Source of the DNA: Runella defluvii
GTDB lineage: Bacteria; Bacteroidota; Bacteroidia; Cytophagales; Spirosomataceae
Length of the DNA stretch: 64,000 nucleotides
Direction: 5' to 3'
Assembly: GCF_014195535.1 (NCBI RefSeq)
Contig: NZ_JACIBY010000001.1
Coordinates: 906,569 to 970,568, forward strand
Of the stretch, positions 51,404 to 60,743 are shown in pieces. The notes beneath the pieces are model-generated. The model was given only the letters and a program-made list of their open reading frames with translations, made no database searches and was not told the DNA's origin. Both the position numbers and the translations under genes were made by a program. The stretch's first letter is position 1. Each line of letters begins with the position of its first letter.

Positions 51404-52510
51404 TTATTGTTCGCTTAGTTTTTTTAACGCTTCCAATAGTACATTATTTTCCTCGCTTGTCCCAACCGTTATGCGTAAGCAATCTTCGCAAAGGGTTACT
51501 TTAGAGCGGTCGCGGACGATAATTTTTTGTTTAATTAAATCATCAAAGAGCTGTTTAGCTTTCTCAAATTTTACCAATAAAAAGTTAGCATCCGACGGAT
51601 AAATGTGCTTCACTGTAGGTATGACAACCAACTCCTGCGCTAACCTCTCTCTTTCAACCAAAATATCTTTTACTAGCTGATTCTTGGTTTCTACAAAATC
51701 GAGGGCTTCCAATAAAATCGCCTGAGTAGCCCCACTGAGGTTGTAAGGAGGTTTGATTTTGTTCAAAACTTTGATGATTTCTTCCGACGCAAAGCACATT
51801 CCTAAACGCAGCGAAGCCAAACCCCACGCTTTAGAAAACGTTTGAAGTACGATAAGATTGGGGTAATTGTCCAATTCGTTGGTAAAAGAGGCTGTCAAAC
51901 TTCCCGAAAGTTCTGAACTTTCGGGAGGTTCTGAACTTTCGGGAAGTTCAGCAAAATCAATATATGCTTCATCCACCACGACTAACCCTGAAAAATTGGT
52001 TAGAATGGTCAAAATAGCTTCTCGTTTTACTAAATTCCCGCTAGGGTTGTTGGGGGAACAAATCCAAATAATTTTGGTCTTTGGCGTAACGGCTGCCAAC
52101 ACTTTTTCGGTATCAATTTGAAAATCAGGCGTCAGAGGTACCTTAACAATGGGAACATCATTGATATCAGCGCTCACCTGATACATGCCATACGTAGGCG
52201 GCATGATAAGGATATTGTCTTCACGCGGGGTGCAAGTAGCCCGAACGAGCAAATCTATCGGTTCGTCAGAGCCATTCCCTAAGAAAATTTGACTAGGACG
52301 GACCCCTTTGATAGGGGCCAATTTTTCTTTGATAGCCCATTGGTACGGGTCAGGGTAGCGATTCCATTGCTGCCCGTTCACCGATTGATACGGGTTTTCG
52401 TTGGCATCCAAAAACACACCCTCTTTGCCCGTATATTCATCGCGCGCCGAGGAATAGGGGACCAAATTCAAAATGTGTGGACGAAGAATCGAAGCTAAAT
52501 CAAATGTCAT
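51404..52510 (-). CDS. hisC: Histidinol-phosphate aminotransferase with in-frame repeat insert
   Basis: 368 residues from the ATG at 52510 (MTFDLASILRPHILNLVPYSSARDEYTGKEGVFLDANENPY). PLP-enzyme signatures: IFLGNGSDEPIDLL, SPNNPSGNLV, VVVDEAYIDFA, QTFSKAWGLASLRLGMC with K227 as the Schiff-base Lys, and LRITVGTSEENNVLLEAL. Residues about 187-204 (LPESSEPPESSELSGS) come from a palindromic CCCGAAAGTT repeat (51899-51951) between the YIDFA strand and the NYPNLIV strand, a surface loop. Catalyses histidinol phosphate to imidazole acetol phosphate interconversion in histidine synthesis. The core is intact, so it is probably functional. Confidence 0.92.
   Translation of the reverse strand: MTFDLASILRPHILNLVPYSSARDEYTGKEGVFLDANENPYQSVNGQQWNRYPDPYQWAIKEKLAPIKGVRPSQIFLGNGSDEPIDLLVRATCTPREDNILIMPPTYGMYQVSADINDVPIVKVPLTPDFQIDTEKVLAAVTPKTKIIWICSPNNPSGNLVKREAILTILTNFSGLVVVDEAYIDFAELPESSEPPESSELSGSLTASFTNELDNYPNLIVLQTFSKAWGLASLRLGMCFASEEIIKVLNKIKPPYNLSGATQAILLEALDFVETKNQLVKDILVERERLAQELVVIPTVKHIYPSDANFLLVKFEKAKQLFDDLIKQKIIVRDRSKVTLCEDCLRITVGTSEENNVLLEALKKLSEQ
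51899..51951. repeat. CCCGAAAGTT palindromic repeat inside hisC
   Basis: AACTTCCCGAAAGTTCTGAACTTTCGGGAGGTT and then CTGAACTTTCGGGAAGTTCA: three arms of the palindrome found between genes at 405-464, 55541-55620 and 63675-63708. Length 53 bp (with flanks a multiple of 3), so the hisC frame is kept. Confidence 0.8.
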
Positions 52511-52569
52511 TGTATTTAAAAAGTGGTTGTCCACTTAGTTGAAATTCGTAAATATGATATAACTGGGCA

Positions 52570-53838
52570 TTACTTCAAACTACTCAATCGAAGACTCACG
52601 GCGCGTTTGTGCGCTTGGAGCGACTCCGCTTCGGCCATGGCTTCCACGGTTGGGCCAAGTTCTTTAAGCCCTTCGGGGGTAATGTGCTGAATCGTAATCT
52701 TTTTCACAAAACTATCTAGCGACACCCCGCTGTACGCCCGCGCGTGACCGTTGGTTGGCAAGGTATGGTTCGTACCCGACGCATAATCACCACACGATTC
52801 GGGAGTATAATTTCCTAAAAAAATCGAGCCTGCGTTGTAAATCTGTTCGCTAACCGCCTCGGCATTTTCGACGCTCAAAATCAAGTGCTCCGCCGCGTAT
52901 TCGTTCAGCAATTCAATGGCTTCTTCTTGGGTTTCGACCAAAATCGCCTTGCTGTTCTCAATTGCTTGGCGCGCCAGTTCTTTGCGCGGTAGGGCTTCCA
53001 ACTGTGTCGATAAAGTAAGATTGACGGCGGCCAAAAACTTTTTGTCCGTCGATACCAACAATACTTGGCTGTCGGCACCGTGCTCGGCTTGCGAGAGCAA
53101 ATCGGCCGCAACAAACGACGGCAATGCGGTAGCATCGGCATACACCGCTACCTCCGACGGCCCCGCAGGCATGTCTATCGCCACGCCCTCTTTGGCCAAT
53201 AACATTTTGGCGGCTGTCACGTATTGGTTACCTGGGCCAAAGATTTTATACACCTTTGGTACTGACTCTGTTCCGTAGGCCATCGCCGCAATAGCTTGTG
53301 CGCCACCTACGCGAAATATCTTTGTTACGCCGACCAATTGAGCCGCGTACAAGATTGCAGGGTGGTCGCTTGGCGTACAAAGAACGACTTCGCGGCAGCC
53401 TGCCAATTGGGCAGGTACCCCCAGCATCAGCACCGTACTAAACAAAGGCGCTGACCCACCTGGAATGTACAAGCCTACTTTATCAATCCCCACGCTTTTA
53501 CGCCAACACGTAACGCCTGGCATCGTTTCGATTTTCTGCACGGGTTGGTGTTGCGCCTCGTGAAAGGTGCGGATGTTTTGGTACGCTTGGCGAATCGCCG
53601 CTTTTAACTCTTCCGAGAGGGCTGCTTCGGCAGCGTCGATAGTAGCTTGGGGCATGGCAATCTCCCCAAGTTTAATTTTATCAAACTGTAACGTCAATGC
53701 ACGAATGGCGGCGTCGCCCTCGCTACGGACTTTCTCCAAAATAGGCGCTACGGCTTTCTCAATATTGGCAATGCTTTGCGTTGGTCGTGCCAACAAAGCA
53801 GGCCAGTCTGATTTTTTAGGAAAAGGAATAATTTGCAT
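52570..53838 (-). CDS. hisD: Histidinol dehydrogenase
   Basis: 422 residues from the ATG at 53838 ([19 protein letters not shown]). Family blocks: [177 protein letters not shown]. Zinc-dependent oxidation of histidinol to histidine in two steps. Between hisC (59 bp away) and hisG (28 bp away). Confidence 0.95.
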   Translation of the reverse strand: [422 protein letters not shown]

Positions 53839-53866
53839 AGTGACAGATAACTCGTTTTGAAACTTG

Positions 53867-54721
53867 TTAGTAAACCATCTTTTCAATCGGAATAACCAAG
53901 ATTCCCTCAGCGCCTGCTTCGCGGATTTTGACGATGTTGGTCCAAAAATCGTTTTCATTAATCACCGAATGTAACGACACCCATCCTTCCGTTTTCAAAG
54001 GTACTACGGTGGGGGCTTTCATGCCTGGAAGCAAAGCCGCAATTTGGTCAATGGCTTCAACGGGACTATTAAGAACAATGTATTTATTGCTTTGTGCTGC
54101 TTGAACGGCATTGATTCGGAACAAGAGGCTTTCCAAAATTACTTGTTTTTCGTTCGATAATTGATTGCTTCCAATCAACACGGCCTCTGATTTGAAAATT
54201 ACTTCTACTTCTTTCAAACCATTGCTCAACAGCGTGCTACCTGAGCTAACGATGTCACAAACGGCATCGGCCAAACCGATACTTGGCGCGATTTCGACTG
54301 AGCCACTGATTTCGTGGATTTCGGCTTCTACGCCGTGTTCTTGGAGATAATTTCCTAAAATCCGTGGATAAGAAGTCGCAATACCGCGTCCCTGAAGGTC
54401 TTGCACACCGTTCCACTGCGTACTGCGCGGAATCGCCAACGAGAGGCGGCACTTTGAGAAGCCTAATTGGTGAACGACACGTACGTTTTTGCTCGACTCA
54501 ACGAGTACGTTTTCGCCCACAATACCCAAGTCAGCAACGCCGTCTTCCACGTAACCTGGGATATCATCGTCGCGAAGAAAAAGAAACTCCGCAGGGAAAT
54601 TGGTCGAAAGAGATTTGAGTTTACCCGTCGAACCGCTTTCAAAACGGATACCACATTCTTTAAATAACTTAATGGAATCGTCGCTCAAACGTCCCGATTT
54701 TTGAATGGCAATACGTAACAT
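53867..54721 (-). CDS. hisG: ATP phosphoribosyltransferase, long form
   Basis: 284 residues from the ATG at 54721 (MLRIAIQKSGRLSDDSIKLFKECGI). This is the long, HisZ-independent form: the catalytic domains (FLRDDDIPGYVEDGVADLGIVGENVL; CDIVSSGSTLLSNGL) are followed by the C-terminal ACT-like regulatory domain (LLPGMKAPTVVPLKTEGWVSLHSVINENDFWTNIVKIREAGAEGILVIPIEKMV), which binds histidine for feedback inhibition. First gene of hisG-hisD-hisC. Confidence 0.93.
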   Translation of the reverse strand: MLRIAIQKSGRLSDDSIKLFKECGIRFESGSTGKLKSLSTNFPAEFLFLRDDDIPGYVEDGVADLGIVGENVLVESSKNVRVVHQLGFSKCRLSLAIPRSTQWNGVQDLQGRGIATSYPRILGNYLQEHGVEAEIHEISGSVEIAPSIGLADAVCDIVSSGSTLLSNGLKEVEVIFKSEAVLIGSNQLSNEKQVILESLLFRINAVQAAQSNKYIVLNSPVEAIDQIAALLPGMKAPTVVPLKTEGWVSLHSVINENDFWTNIVKIREAGAEGILVIPIEKMVY

Positions 54722-55085
54722 GAATTGTTTGTGTTTAACAGTGGGTGTAGGTTCCATTTCGTCTTCAAGACAACCACGAGACCATTGAAAAATGTGAAAA
54801 ACTTAACTAAAAAGGTTCTACGCTCGCCCGCAGGCGTGGAAGTGACGATGTCGAAAAAAGGCGTAGTTCTGTGTTTTCACGAAGAATTGTACAAATTGAT
54901 GCCACAAATGTAGGACGGTCAGGCAGGATTGTCAAGGATTTGTACAAAAAAAGACAGTAGCAGTTTAAAAACACGCCATTTTGAGAAATTGCGCAAGAAA
55001 TGTGGTGGGTTTGTTTTTTCGATTTATTTTTGGAAATCAATTGATACAAGTACTTTATCAGTCACTTTTTATAAAAACGATTACG
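54722..55085. other. hisG leader and intergenic region
   Basis: About 360 bp between the divergent hisG and 55086 genes. On the minus strand it holds a leader of ~175 nt after the promoter at 54905-54935; a small GC hairpin (54820-54837) followed by TTTTT in that direction could act as an attenuator. A frame reading ILRENTELRLFSTSSLPRL crosses it but has no His run. No gene. Confidence 0.5.
54905..54935 (-). promoter_or_regulatory. Promoter of the hisGDC operon
   Basis: Read on the minus strand: TTG (54935-54933), 20 bp, then TACATTTG (54912-54905), i.e. a match to TTG-N19-21-TAnnTTTG of Bacteroidota housekeeping promoters. The predicted start (about 54898) leaves a ~175 nt leader. Confidence 0.6.
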
Positions 55086-55532
55086 ATGAACATGAAGCTT
55101 TTTTTTCTCGTTGCGCTGCTATTTGTAAGTGTTAGTTCAATGGCGCAGTATGGTTACGGCGGCTACGGGCGAGGAGGCTACGGTGGCCGACTTCCTCAAA
55201 CACCGAATCCACCTCCAAAGGCGCTTACTTCGGACAAAATGGCCGAAGACCAAACCAAATGGATGAAGAAAAAACTGAAATTAAACGAAGACCAAGAGAT
55301 TTCGGTCGAAACGGTGAATTTGGATTATTGTTTGCGGATGATGGACTATCAAGAGGCGTTTATGAAAACCCACGCTAATACACGTCCAACGCAGCAAGAG
55401 TTGCAGGATATTCGTAAATTGGTAGATACGTGGTGGACCGAACGCGAAGCCAAGTATCAAAAGATTCTGACCCCTGAGCAGTGGGCGCTTTATTTGGAGA
55501 AGAAAAAATCAATGCCTCATACAAATAATTAA
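55086..55532 (+). CDS. Secreted Gly/Tyr-rich, Spy/LTXXQ-like protein
   Basis: 148 residues from the ATG at 55086 (a second ATG at 55092 is possible). Signal peptide MKLFFLVALLFVSVSSMAQ, a Gly/Tyr-rich patch (YGYGGYGRGGYGGRLPQ), then a helical part: KWMKKKLKLNEDQEISVETVNLDYCLRMMDYQEAFM...LVDTWWTEREAKYQKILTPEQWALYLEKKK. The LTPEQW...EKKK end resembles Spy-like periplasmic chaperone or metal-stress proteins. The gene ends before a CCTCCCGAAAGTT repeat cluster. Confidence 0.65.
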   Translation: MNMKLFFLVALLFVSVSSMAQYGYGGYGRGGYGGRLPQTPNPPPKALTSDKMAEDQTKWMKKKLKLNEDQEISVETVNLDYCLRMMDYQEAFMKTHANTRPTQQELQDIRKLVDTWWTEREAKYQKILTPEQWALYLEKKKSMPHTNN

Positions 55533-55540
55533 TCGGCTTC

Positions 55541-55620
55541 AACCTCCCGAAAGTTCAAAACTTTCGGGAGGTTAGGCTGAAACTTTCGGGAGGTTAGTTT
55601 CAAAACTTTCGGGAGGTTTT
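55541..55620. terminator. CCTCCCGAAAGTT palindrome cluster, terminator-like
   Basis: AACCTCCCGAAAGTT (55541-55555) pairs with AACTTTCGGGAGGTT (55559-55573), followed by two further right-arm copies and a T-rich end (GAGGTTTTACTTC). Sits between convergent genes as at 405-474. Confidence 0.65.
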
Positions 55621-55624
55621 ACTT

Positions 55625-56872
55625 CTAAGAAAAACGTAACGGTGCAAAAGGTTGCATGTTCATACTGGTAGGTTCATGGGTCACTATCTCCGACACTAGC
55701 TTCCCAGTGGCAGGCCCAAGGCTAATTCCCATCATGCCGTGGCCCGTGGCGAGGGTAAGGTTATTAAAGTGCTCGACTCGACCCACGTACGGAATTCCGT
55801 CGGGTGAACACGGACGTAGTCCACTCCAAACCTTTTCTTTTTCAGGAAGTTGTACTTCTATTTCGGGGTAATAATTGTTGATTCCCTGCACAATTCCCCG
55901 CACTCGGTTCATATTTATACTCAAATCCGTTCCTGCCACTTCGAGCGTCCCCGCAAAACGCAAATCGCTGCCCATCGGTGTGGCCGTGGCGCGTGCTTCC
56001 AACATGATGGCTGGGACGTGGATATTGTTGGTTTTGTTTTTTAGCATGAAACTGTAGCCTTTTCCGCCTTGTAGGGGCAACGAAATACCCAACTTTTCAC
56101 TCAATACAGGCGACCATGCTCCTGCGGCTATCACCAGTTCTTCTACGTCAAATTTTCCCGTACGGGTCAGGACAGCCGTTATTTTTTTTCCATTTTTCTC
56201 AAAATCGGTCACTTCGTGGTTTTCGTGGAAAGCGACGCCTTTGGCTCGGAGGTAGCCAACCAAATTTTTGATGAGCAAATTAGGCGTAATGTGGGCATCG
56301 CCAGGATAATAGACTCCCCCGCGTACGTCCACCTTCACGTCGGGTTCAAGGTTTTGCACTTGGCGCCCGTCGAGCACTTCGGCTACAATGCCTGCTTTGT
56401 TGGCAATTGCGGCTTCTTCGGCCATTTCGTGTTCGGTATCGGCGTTTTTGTACAACATCAACAACCCGCGCTCGTGCCACCCAAAATCTACTTCGTTGGT
56501 AGCGGCGAGCTCTTGAAATAGTTGTTTACTCAACAAACTCATGTCTCTTAAAATAGGAATTGAGCGCTGTACGTGTTCTTCGGTCGAATGTTTCCAAAAC
56601 AACATTCCCCAGCGCATTAAGTCCCAGCTCAATCTTGGTTTGACGTAAAATGGACTTGTTGACTTGAGCATCCAGCGAAGCCCTTTAGCAATCATGCCAG
56701 GTTGTGCCAAAGGTACGATGTGGCTCGGCACAATCATCCCCGCGTTGCCAAACGAACAGCCGTCGCTGAAGTTGCCCTGTTCAATAATAGCGACTTTGTG
56801 GCCTGCTTGCTGGAGGTAGTAGGCCGAAAAAAGGCCGCTTACGCCTCCGCCTACAATCGTAATGTTGCTCAT
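55625..56872 (-). CDS. FAD-dependent D-amino-acid dehydrogenase (DadA family)
   Basis: 415 residues from the ATG at 56872 (MSNITIVGGGVSGLFSAYYLQQAGHKVAIIEQ, FAD-binding GGGVSG). DadA-type features: CSFGNAGMIVPSHIVPLAQPGM near the start, RGGVYYPGDAHITPNLLIKNLVGYL, and C-terminal SGLRPCSPDGIPYVGRVEHFNNLTLATGHGMMGISLGPATGKLVSEIV. Oxidatively deaminates D-amino acids or a related amine such as hydroxyproline. Divergent from the propeller kinase, with whose promoter it shares the gap 56873-57090. Confidence 0.85.
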   Translation of the reverse strand: MSNITIVGGGVSGLFSAYYLQQAGHKVAIIEQGNFSDGCSFGNAGMIVPSHIVPLAQPGMIAKGLRWMLKSTSPFYVKPRLSWDLMRWGMLFWKHSTEEHVQRSIPILRDMSLLSKQLFQELAATNEVDFGWHERGLLMLYKNADTEHEMAEEAAIANKAGIVAEVLDGRQVQNLEPDVKVDVRGGVYYPGDAHITPNLLIKNLVGYLRAKGVAFHENHEVTDFEKNGKKITAVLTRTGKFDVEELVIAAGAWSPVLSEKLGISLPLQGGKGYSFMLKNKTNNIHVPAIMLEARATATPMGSDLRFAGTLEVAGTDLSINMNRVRGIVQGINNYYPEIEVQLPEKEKVWSGLRPCSPDGIPYVGRVEHFNNLTLATGHGMMGISLGPATGKLVSEIVTHEPTSMNMQPFAPLRFS

Positions 56873-57029
56873 AGTAAACTTTTTTATGTAGTATTCCTTG
56901 CCAAGTTGGATGGCCAAAATTACAACAAGTATCGACAGCTCGGTGGAGGATTTTTGACGACTTTTAATGAAATATTGACTTTTATGTTTTTTCGTTTGTC
57001 AGAACGACAAAAGGTATTTTATACGTCTC

Positions 57030-57059
57030 TTGGTCTTCCGTCGATTTATCGTATTTTTG
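57030..57059 (+). promoter_or_regulatory. Promoter of the propeller histidine kinase gene
   Basis: TTG (57030-57032), 19 bp, TATTTTTG (57052-57059): a good match to the Bacteroidota consensus, 31 bp before the ATG at 57091. Confidence 0.6.
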
Positions 57060-57090
57060 TCCACTTCATTTTTAATGTGACAGTCGTGAA

Positions 57091-60087
57091 ATGTTAAGCA
57101 GACGAGCAAAGACCTGCGGATGGCTTATATCCGTTTGGGTCATGTGGGTGGTACATACATCCGTAGCGCAGGTATATCATTTTCAGCACTACGACATCTT
57201 TTCGGGGTTGGGGCAGTCGCAAGTCACCGACATCGAACAAGACCGCTTGGGCTATATTTGGCTTTCGACTCGGGGAGGAGGGCTTTCGCGCTTTGATGGC
57301 TTGCATTTTACGACCTACCGAAAAGAAGATAACCTGCCCGCCAACAATATTTTATCGCTCGAAATCGACACCAAGGGCACCATGTACATGGGGACACCCT
57401 TTGGATTGTCGATTTACGATGGGCAACGTACCCGCCCCGTGCGGACATCCGACCGCGAACCCTACACCGTTTCGTCGGTCATTGGCGACACCAAAGGCAA
57501 TGTCTATGCCATTTGTAACGCTAGCCAATTGGGGTTGCTACTGGGGGATAGTCTTCGATTTTTGAAAAAAAACAGCTCCGACCGACCTTCTTTTTTTAGT
57601 GATATGTCGGTGACACCCGACGGAAAACTCATGGTTTCGACCTACAGCGGAGAGATTTTTGAGGTAACTCCCAAAGGGTTATTTCGCCGCTATAATTTTT
57701 CACCTGCGTTGGTACTACGAAGTATTCTCTTTGATAATCAGGGGCTTCTTTGGCTAGGTACTGACGAAGGGGTGTTTACCACAAACGCAAAGACATCTTC
57801 GGCACTGACCGCTATTAGCCACGACATTGTCCACGAAATGACCGAAGCGTCCGACGGTAGTATTTGGATGGGGCTTTCGATGGGGGCATTGCGGTATCAG
57901 CAAGGAAACATCTTGCGGTTTAATGCCGACAATGGCTTTTCCAACTTTATGGTTCGTGGACTGCTCGAAGACCGTGAAGGAAATCTTTGGTTTACCACCG
58001 ACGGCGACGGCGTGTATAAGTTCACTAACCCTGCTTTTACGAGCCTTAACACACAAACTGGCTTGCACGGGAACACGATTTCTTCTTTGGCTTTGTCGCC
58101 CACGGGGAGGCTGTGGGTAAGCTATTTTGATGGAGGTTTAGACATCGTTGACACCCAAACCAACCGCCCTTTGCCCGTTCCACTTTCGCTTCAACGCAAA
58201 AGGGTTAATTGCTTATCCGTTGATAATGAAGGGAATGTGTGGGTAGGGTTGGCGGGGCCAGGGGTTTATAAAGTGCAAACCGATAAGGTGACATATTTTC
58301 CCCTCGACGACTATATCTCGTCCCAAGGTGTTACGCTGTTTATGCAGGCAGGTAAAGGGAAGGAGGTTTGGATTAGCACCTCAAACGGCGTTTTATTGTA
58401 CGATGGAAAATCGTTCCAGCATTTTCATTCCAAAGAAGGGCTCAAAGGCAGTTTTGTGCGGCGCACGCTGCTGTTGCAATCGGGCGAGCTGTTGACGGCG
58501 GGGCCAAGGGGTTTGAATGTTGTTCGTAATGGTAAAGTTTCTGATTTTCAGTACGATAATGAACTGGCTTCATTTCCTGCGTTAAGTATGGCGCAGCGCT
58601 ACGACGGGCTGTTGGCTTTGGGTAGTTTTGAAGATGGCGTGGTTGTTTTTGATCCAAAAACCAAACAAAAACGCTTTTTTACCGTCAAGCAAGGGCTATG
58701 TTCTAACCTTATTTACAATACGAGTTTTGACCCAAAAGGAAGGCTTTGGATAGGTACAGAACGGGGGATTGACCTTTTGACGTTGGATGCGCAATTTCGC
58801 ATTGCTTCTATTCGGCACTTCAACGAAACCGACGGATTTACCGCCCGTGAAACCAACGCCAATACGGCTTACGTAAGTCCGAACGGTGACTTTTGGATTG
58901 GCACCATCAAAGGAATTTTTCATTACCGTGAAAATCCAAAACTCCGTTTGCCAACTACCCCAAAAGTCCACTTTACCGAAGTGAAATCCCCGTTTGACAC
59001 GACAAACTTGGTTCAATTTGCCAAAAGTAAAGACACTTGGTATAACGTACCCAATGAGTTGTCGCTCCCACATACCCGTAATCAGCTTAAAATCAGTTTT
59101 ATATCTATTAATCACAGCCATCCTGACCTTGTCAGGTACCAATACCAACTCGAAGGCGAGGATGAAGCGTGGCTGGGCCCTACGGAGCAGACCAGTGTTG
59201 TTTATTCGCATCTGAATCCAGGCAAGTATCGGTTCAACGTTCGGGCATCTTTGGGGGATAATCGCTGGGGAGAAACGGCCGTGTATGCGTTTGAGATTGT
59301 GCCGCCTTTTTATCAGCGTTCTTGGTTTATTGCCTTGGTGATTAGTCTTTTGATTGCCTCCGTAGGTTTAGTCCAACAGCTTTATATTCAGTACCGTACG
59401 CGGCGGGTATTGGCCTATGAAAAGCTCAAGCAAGAAGCTGAGGCGGCTATTCGGGTGCAGCTGGCGCAGGATTTTCATGACGAACTGGGTAATCGACTTG
59501 CGGCCATTCGGATGCAGTCGAGTGTTCTTAAATTGAGGTACGAAAGCAGAGAAACGGGCAACGAAGAAAAAAGAATTGTGGGCGAAATTGAGAAAAATGT
59601 GGTACGGTTATTTCGGGATACTAAAGATTTTATTTGGGCGATTGACCCCGAAAGCAACCTCGTAAAAGAGCTTGTTTTGTACATCAAAGATTTTGGGGAA
59701 AACCTTCTTCAGGACACCACCATACGGTTTCATTCCAATACCACCATACCTTTTGAGCTCGAAAATGTAACCTTACCGCCAGGTTGGAGTATTCAGGTTA
59801 TTATGATTTTTAAAGAAGCTTTAACCAACTGTATTAAACATGCACAATGCCAAAATATTTACTTTTGTGCAACCCTTCAAGGGCAAAACGTTTCTTTTTC
59901 GTTGGAAGATGATGGTTGCGGGATTGTTTTTCCCACCGATGGGTATCACAAAGGGCTTAATAACATGCGCCAACGTGCCGAAAAAATTCATTGCTCGCTC
60001 GCGATTGCGCCCCGTTCTCCTTCGGGAACAGCGCTGACACTGACGGGTACGATTCCTACCAAAACAGCCTCCCCCAAAATTCGGTAG
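57091..60087 (+). CDS. Propeller-domain sensor histidine kinase (HisKA_3 type)
   Basis: 998 residues. Signal peptide MLSRRAKTCGWLISVWVMWVVHTSVAQ, then about 14 Reg_prop beta-propeller repeats (LGYIWLSTRGGGLSRFDG, NLWFTTDGDGVYKF, GKEVWISTSNGVLLYDG, GRLWIGTERGIDLL), a Y_Y_Y domain (FSINHSHPDLVRYQYQLEGEDEAWLGP...NPGKYRFNVRASLGDNRWGE), one membrane helix (SWFIALVISLLIASVGLVQQLYI), a HisKA_3 dimerisation helix with H796 (LAQDFHDELGNRLAAIRMQ) and an ATPase domain (MIFKEALTNCIKHAQC...SLEDDGCGIVFP). Likely senses a periplasmic sugar-type ligand and pairs with the NarL-type regulator that follows. Confidence 0.92.
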   Translation: MLSRRAKTCGWLISVWVMWVVHTSVAQVYHFQHYDIFSGLGQSQVTDIEQDRLGYIWLSTRGGGLSRFDGLHFTTYRKEDNLPANNILSLEIDTKGTMYMGTPFGLSIYDGQRTRPVRTSDREPYTVSSVIGDTKGNVYAICNASQLGLLLGDSLRFLKKNSSDRPSFFSDMSVTPDGKLMVSTYSGEIFEVTPKGLFRRYNFSPALVLRSILFDNQGLLWLGTDEGVFTTNAKTSSALTAISHDIVHEMTEASDGSIWMGLSMGALRYQQGNILRFNADNGFSNFMVRGLLEDREGNLWFTTDGDGVYKFTNPAFTSLNTQTGLHGNTISSLALSPTGRLWVSYFDGGLDIVDTQTNRPLPVPLSLQRKRVNCLSVDNEGNVWVGLAGPGVYKVQTDKVTYFPLDDYISSQGVTLFMQAGKGKEVWISTSNGVLLYDGKSFQHFHSKEGLKGSFVRRTLLLQSGELLTAGPRGLNVVRNGKVSDFQYDNELASFPALSMAQRYDGLLALGSFEDGVVVFDPKTKQKRFFTVKQGLCSNLIYNTSFDPKGRLWIGTERGIDLLTLDAQFRIASIRHFNETDGFTARETNANTAYVSPNGDFWIGTIKGIFHYRENPKLRLPTTPKVHFTEVKSPFDTTNLVQFAKSKDTWYNVPNELSLPHTRNQLKISFISINHSHPDLVRYQYQLEGEDEAWLGPTEQTSVVYSHLNPGKYRFNVRASLGDNRWGETAVYAFEIVPPFYQRSWFIALVISLLIASVGLVQQLYIQYRTRRVLAYEKLKQEAEAAIRVQLAQDFHDELGNRLAAIRMQSSVLKLRYESRETGNEEKRIVGEIEKNVVRLFRDTKDFIWAIDPESNLVKELVLYIKDFGENLLQDTTIRFHSNTTIPFELENVTLPPGWSIQVIMIFKEALTNCIKHAQCQNIYFCATLQGQNVSFSLEDDGCGIVFPTDGYHKGLNNMRQRAEKIHCSLAIAPRSPSGTALTLTGTIPTKTASPKIR

Positions 60088-60116
60088 AAAGAAGGGGCCT
60101 AAACAAAATACGTATA

Positions 60117-60743
60117 ATGAATAACGTTACAAAAATTACGGTCATTGAAGACAACGAAGCGGTCAAAGATGGCTTGGCGCTCATCATCGGAAGCCAACAG
60201 CGGTTTAGGGTTGTAAATACCTACACCAACTGCCTGGATGCCTTGAAAAACCTGCGAAAAGACGCGCCTGAGCTGGTTTTGATTGACCTCGAACTGCCAG
60301 GGATGCACGGCATTGAAGGCATCAAACGCATTTTGCGCGAGCGTCCTTCTACCACTATTTTGGTGATTAGTGTACACGAAGACAGCAAACTTGTGTTTGA
60401 GGCTTTGTGTGCGGGCGCGTCGGGGTATTTGACCAAAGACACCGACCACATTCGCCTTTTGAACGCCATCGACGAGGTACTGACGGGTGGGGCTCCGATG
60501 AGTTCTAAGATTGCTTCGTTGGTGGTAAAGTCTTTTCAAAGAAACTTGAATTCGCCACTTTCTGACCGTGAAACCGACGTTCTGACGCTTTTGGCCAAAG
60601 GAAAAACCTACCATTCGATTGCCGATGAATTGTTTATCAGTGTCGAAACGGTCAAAACTCACATTCGGAATATTTACCAAAAACTACACGTCACCAACAA
60701 AACAGAAGCGCTGAAAAAAGCGGTCAAAGACAAATTAATATAA
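60117..60743 (+). CDS. NarL/FixJ-family response regulator
   Basis: 208 residues from the ATG at 60117 (MNNVTKITVIEDNEAVKDGLALIIG). Receiver with phosphorylation site D57 (LVLIDLELPGMHG) and a LuxR-type helix-turn-helix (PLSDRETDVLTLLAKGKTYHSIADELFISVETVKTHIRNIYQKLHVTNKTEALKKA). Starts 29 bp after its kinase. A longer frame starting inside the kinase gene is a shadow. Confidence 0.93.
   Translation: MNNVTKITVIEDNEAVKDGLALIIGSQQRFRVVNTYTNCLDALKNLRKDAPELVLIDLELPGMHGIEGIKRILRERPSTTILVISVHEDSKLVFEALCAGASGYLTKDTDHIRLLNAIDEVLTGGAPMSSKIASLVVKSFQRNLNSPLSDRETDVLTLLAKGKTYHSIADELFISVETVKTHIRNIYQKLHVTNKTEALKKAVKDKLI

Noticed and set aside
54807..55049. His leader peptide gene before hisG
   Set aside because: No run of His codons; the frame crosses the promoter.
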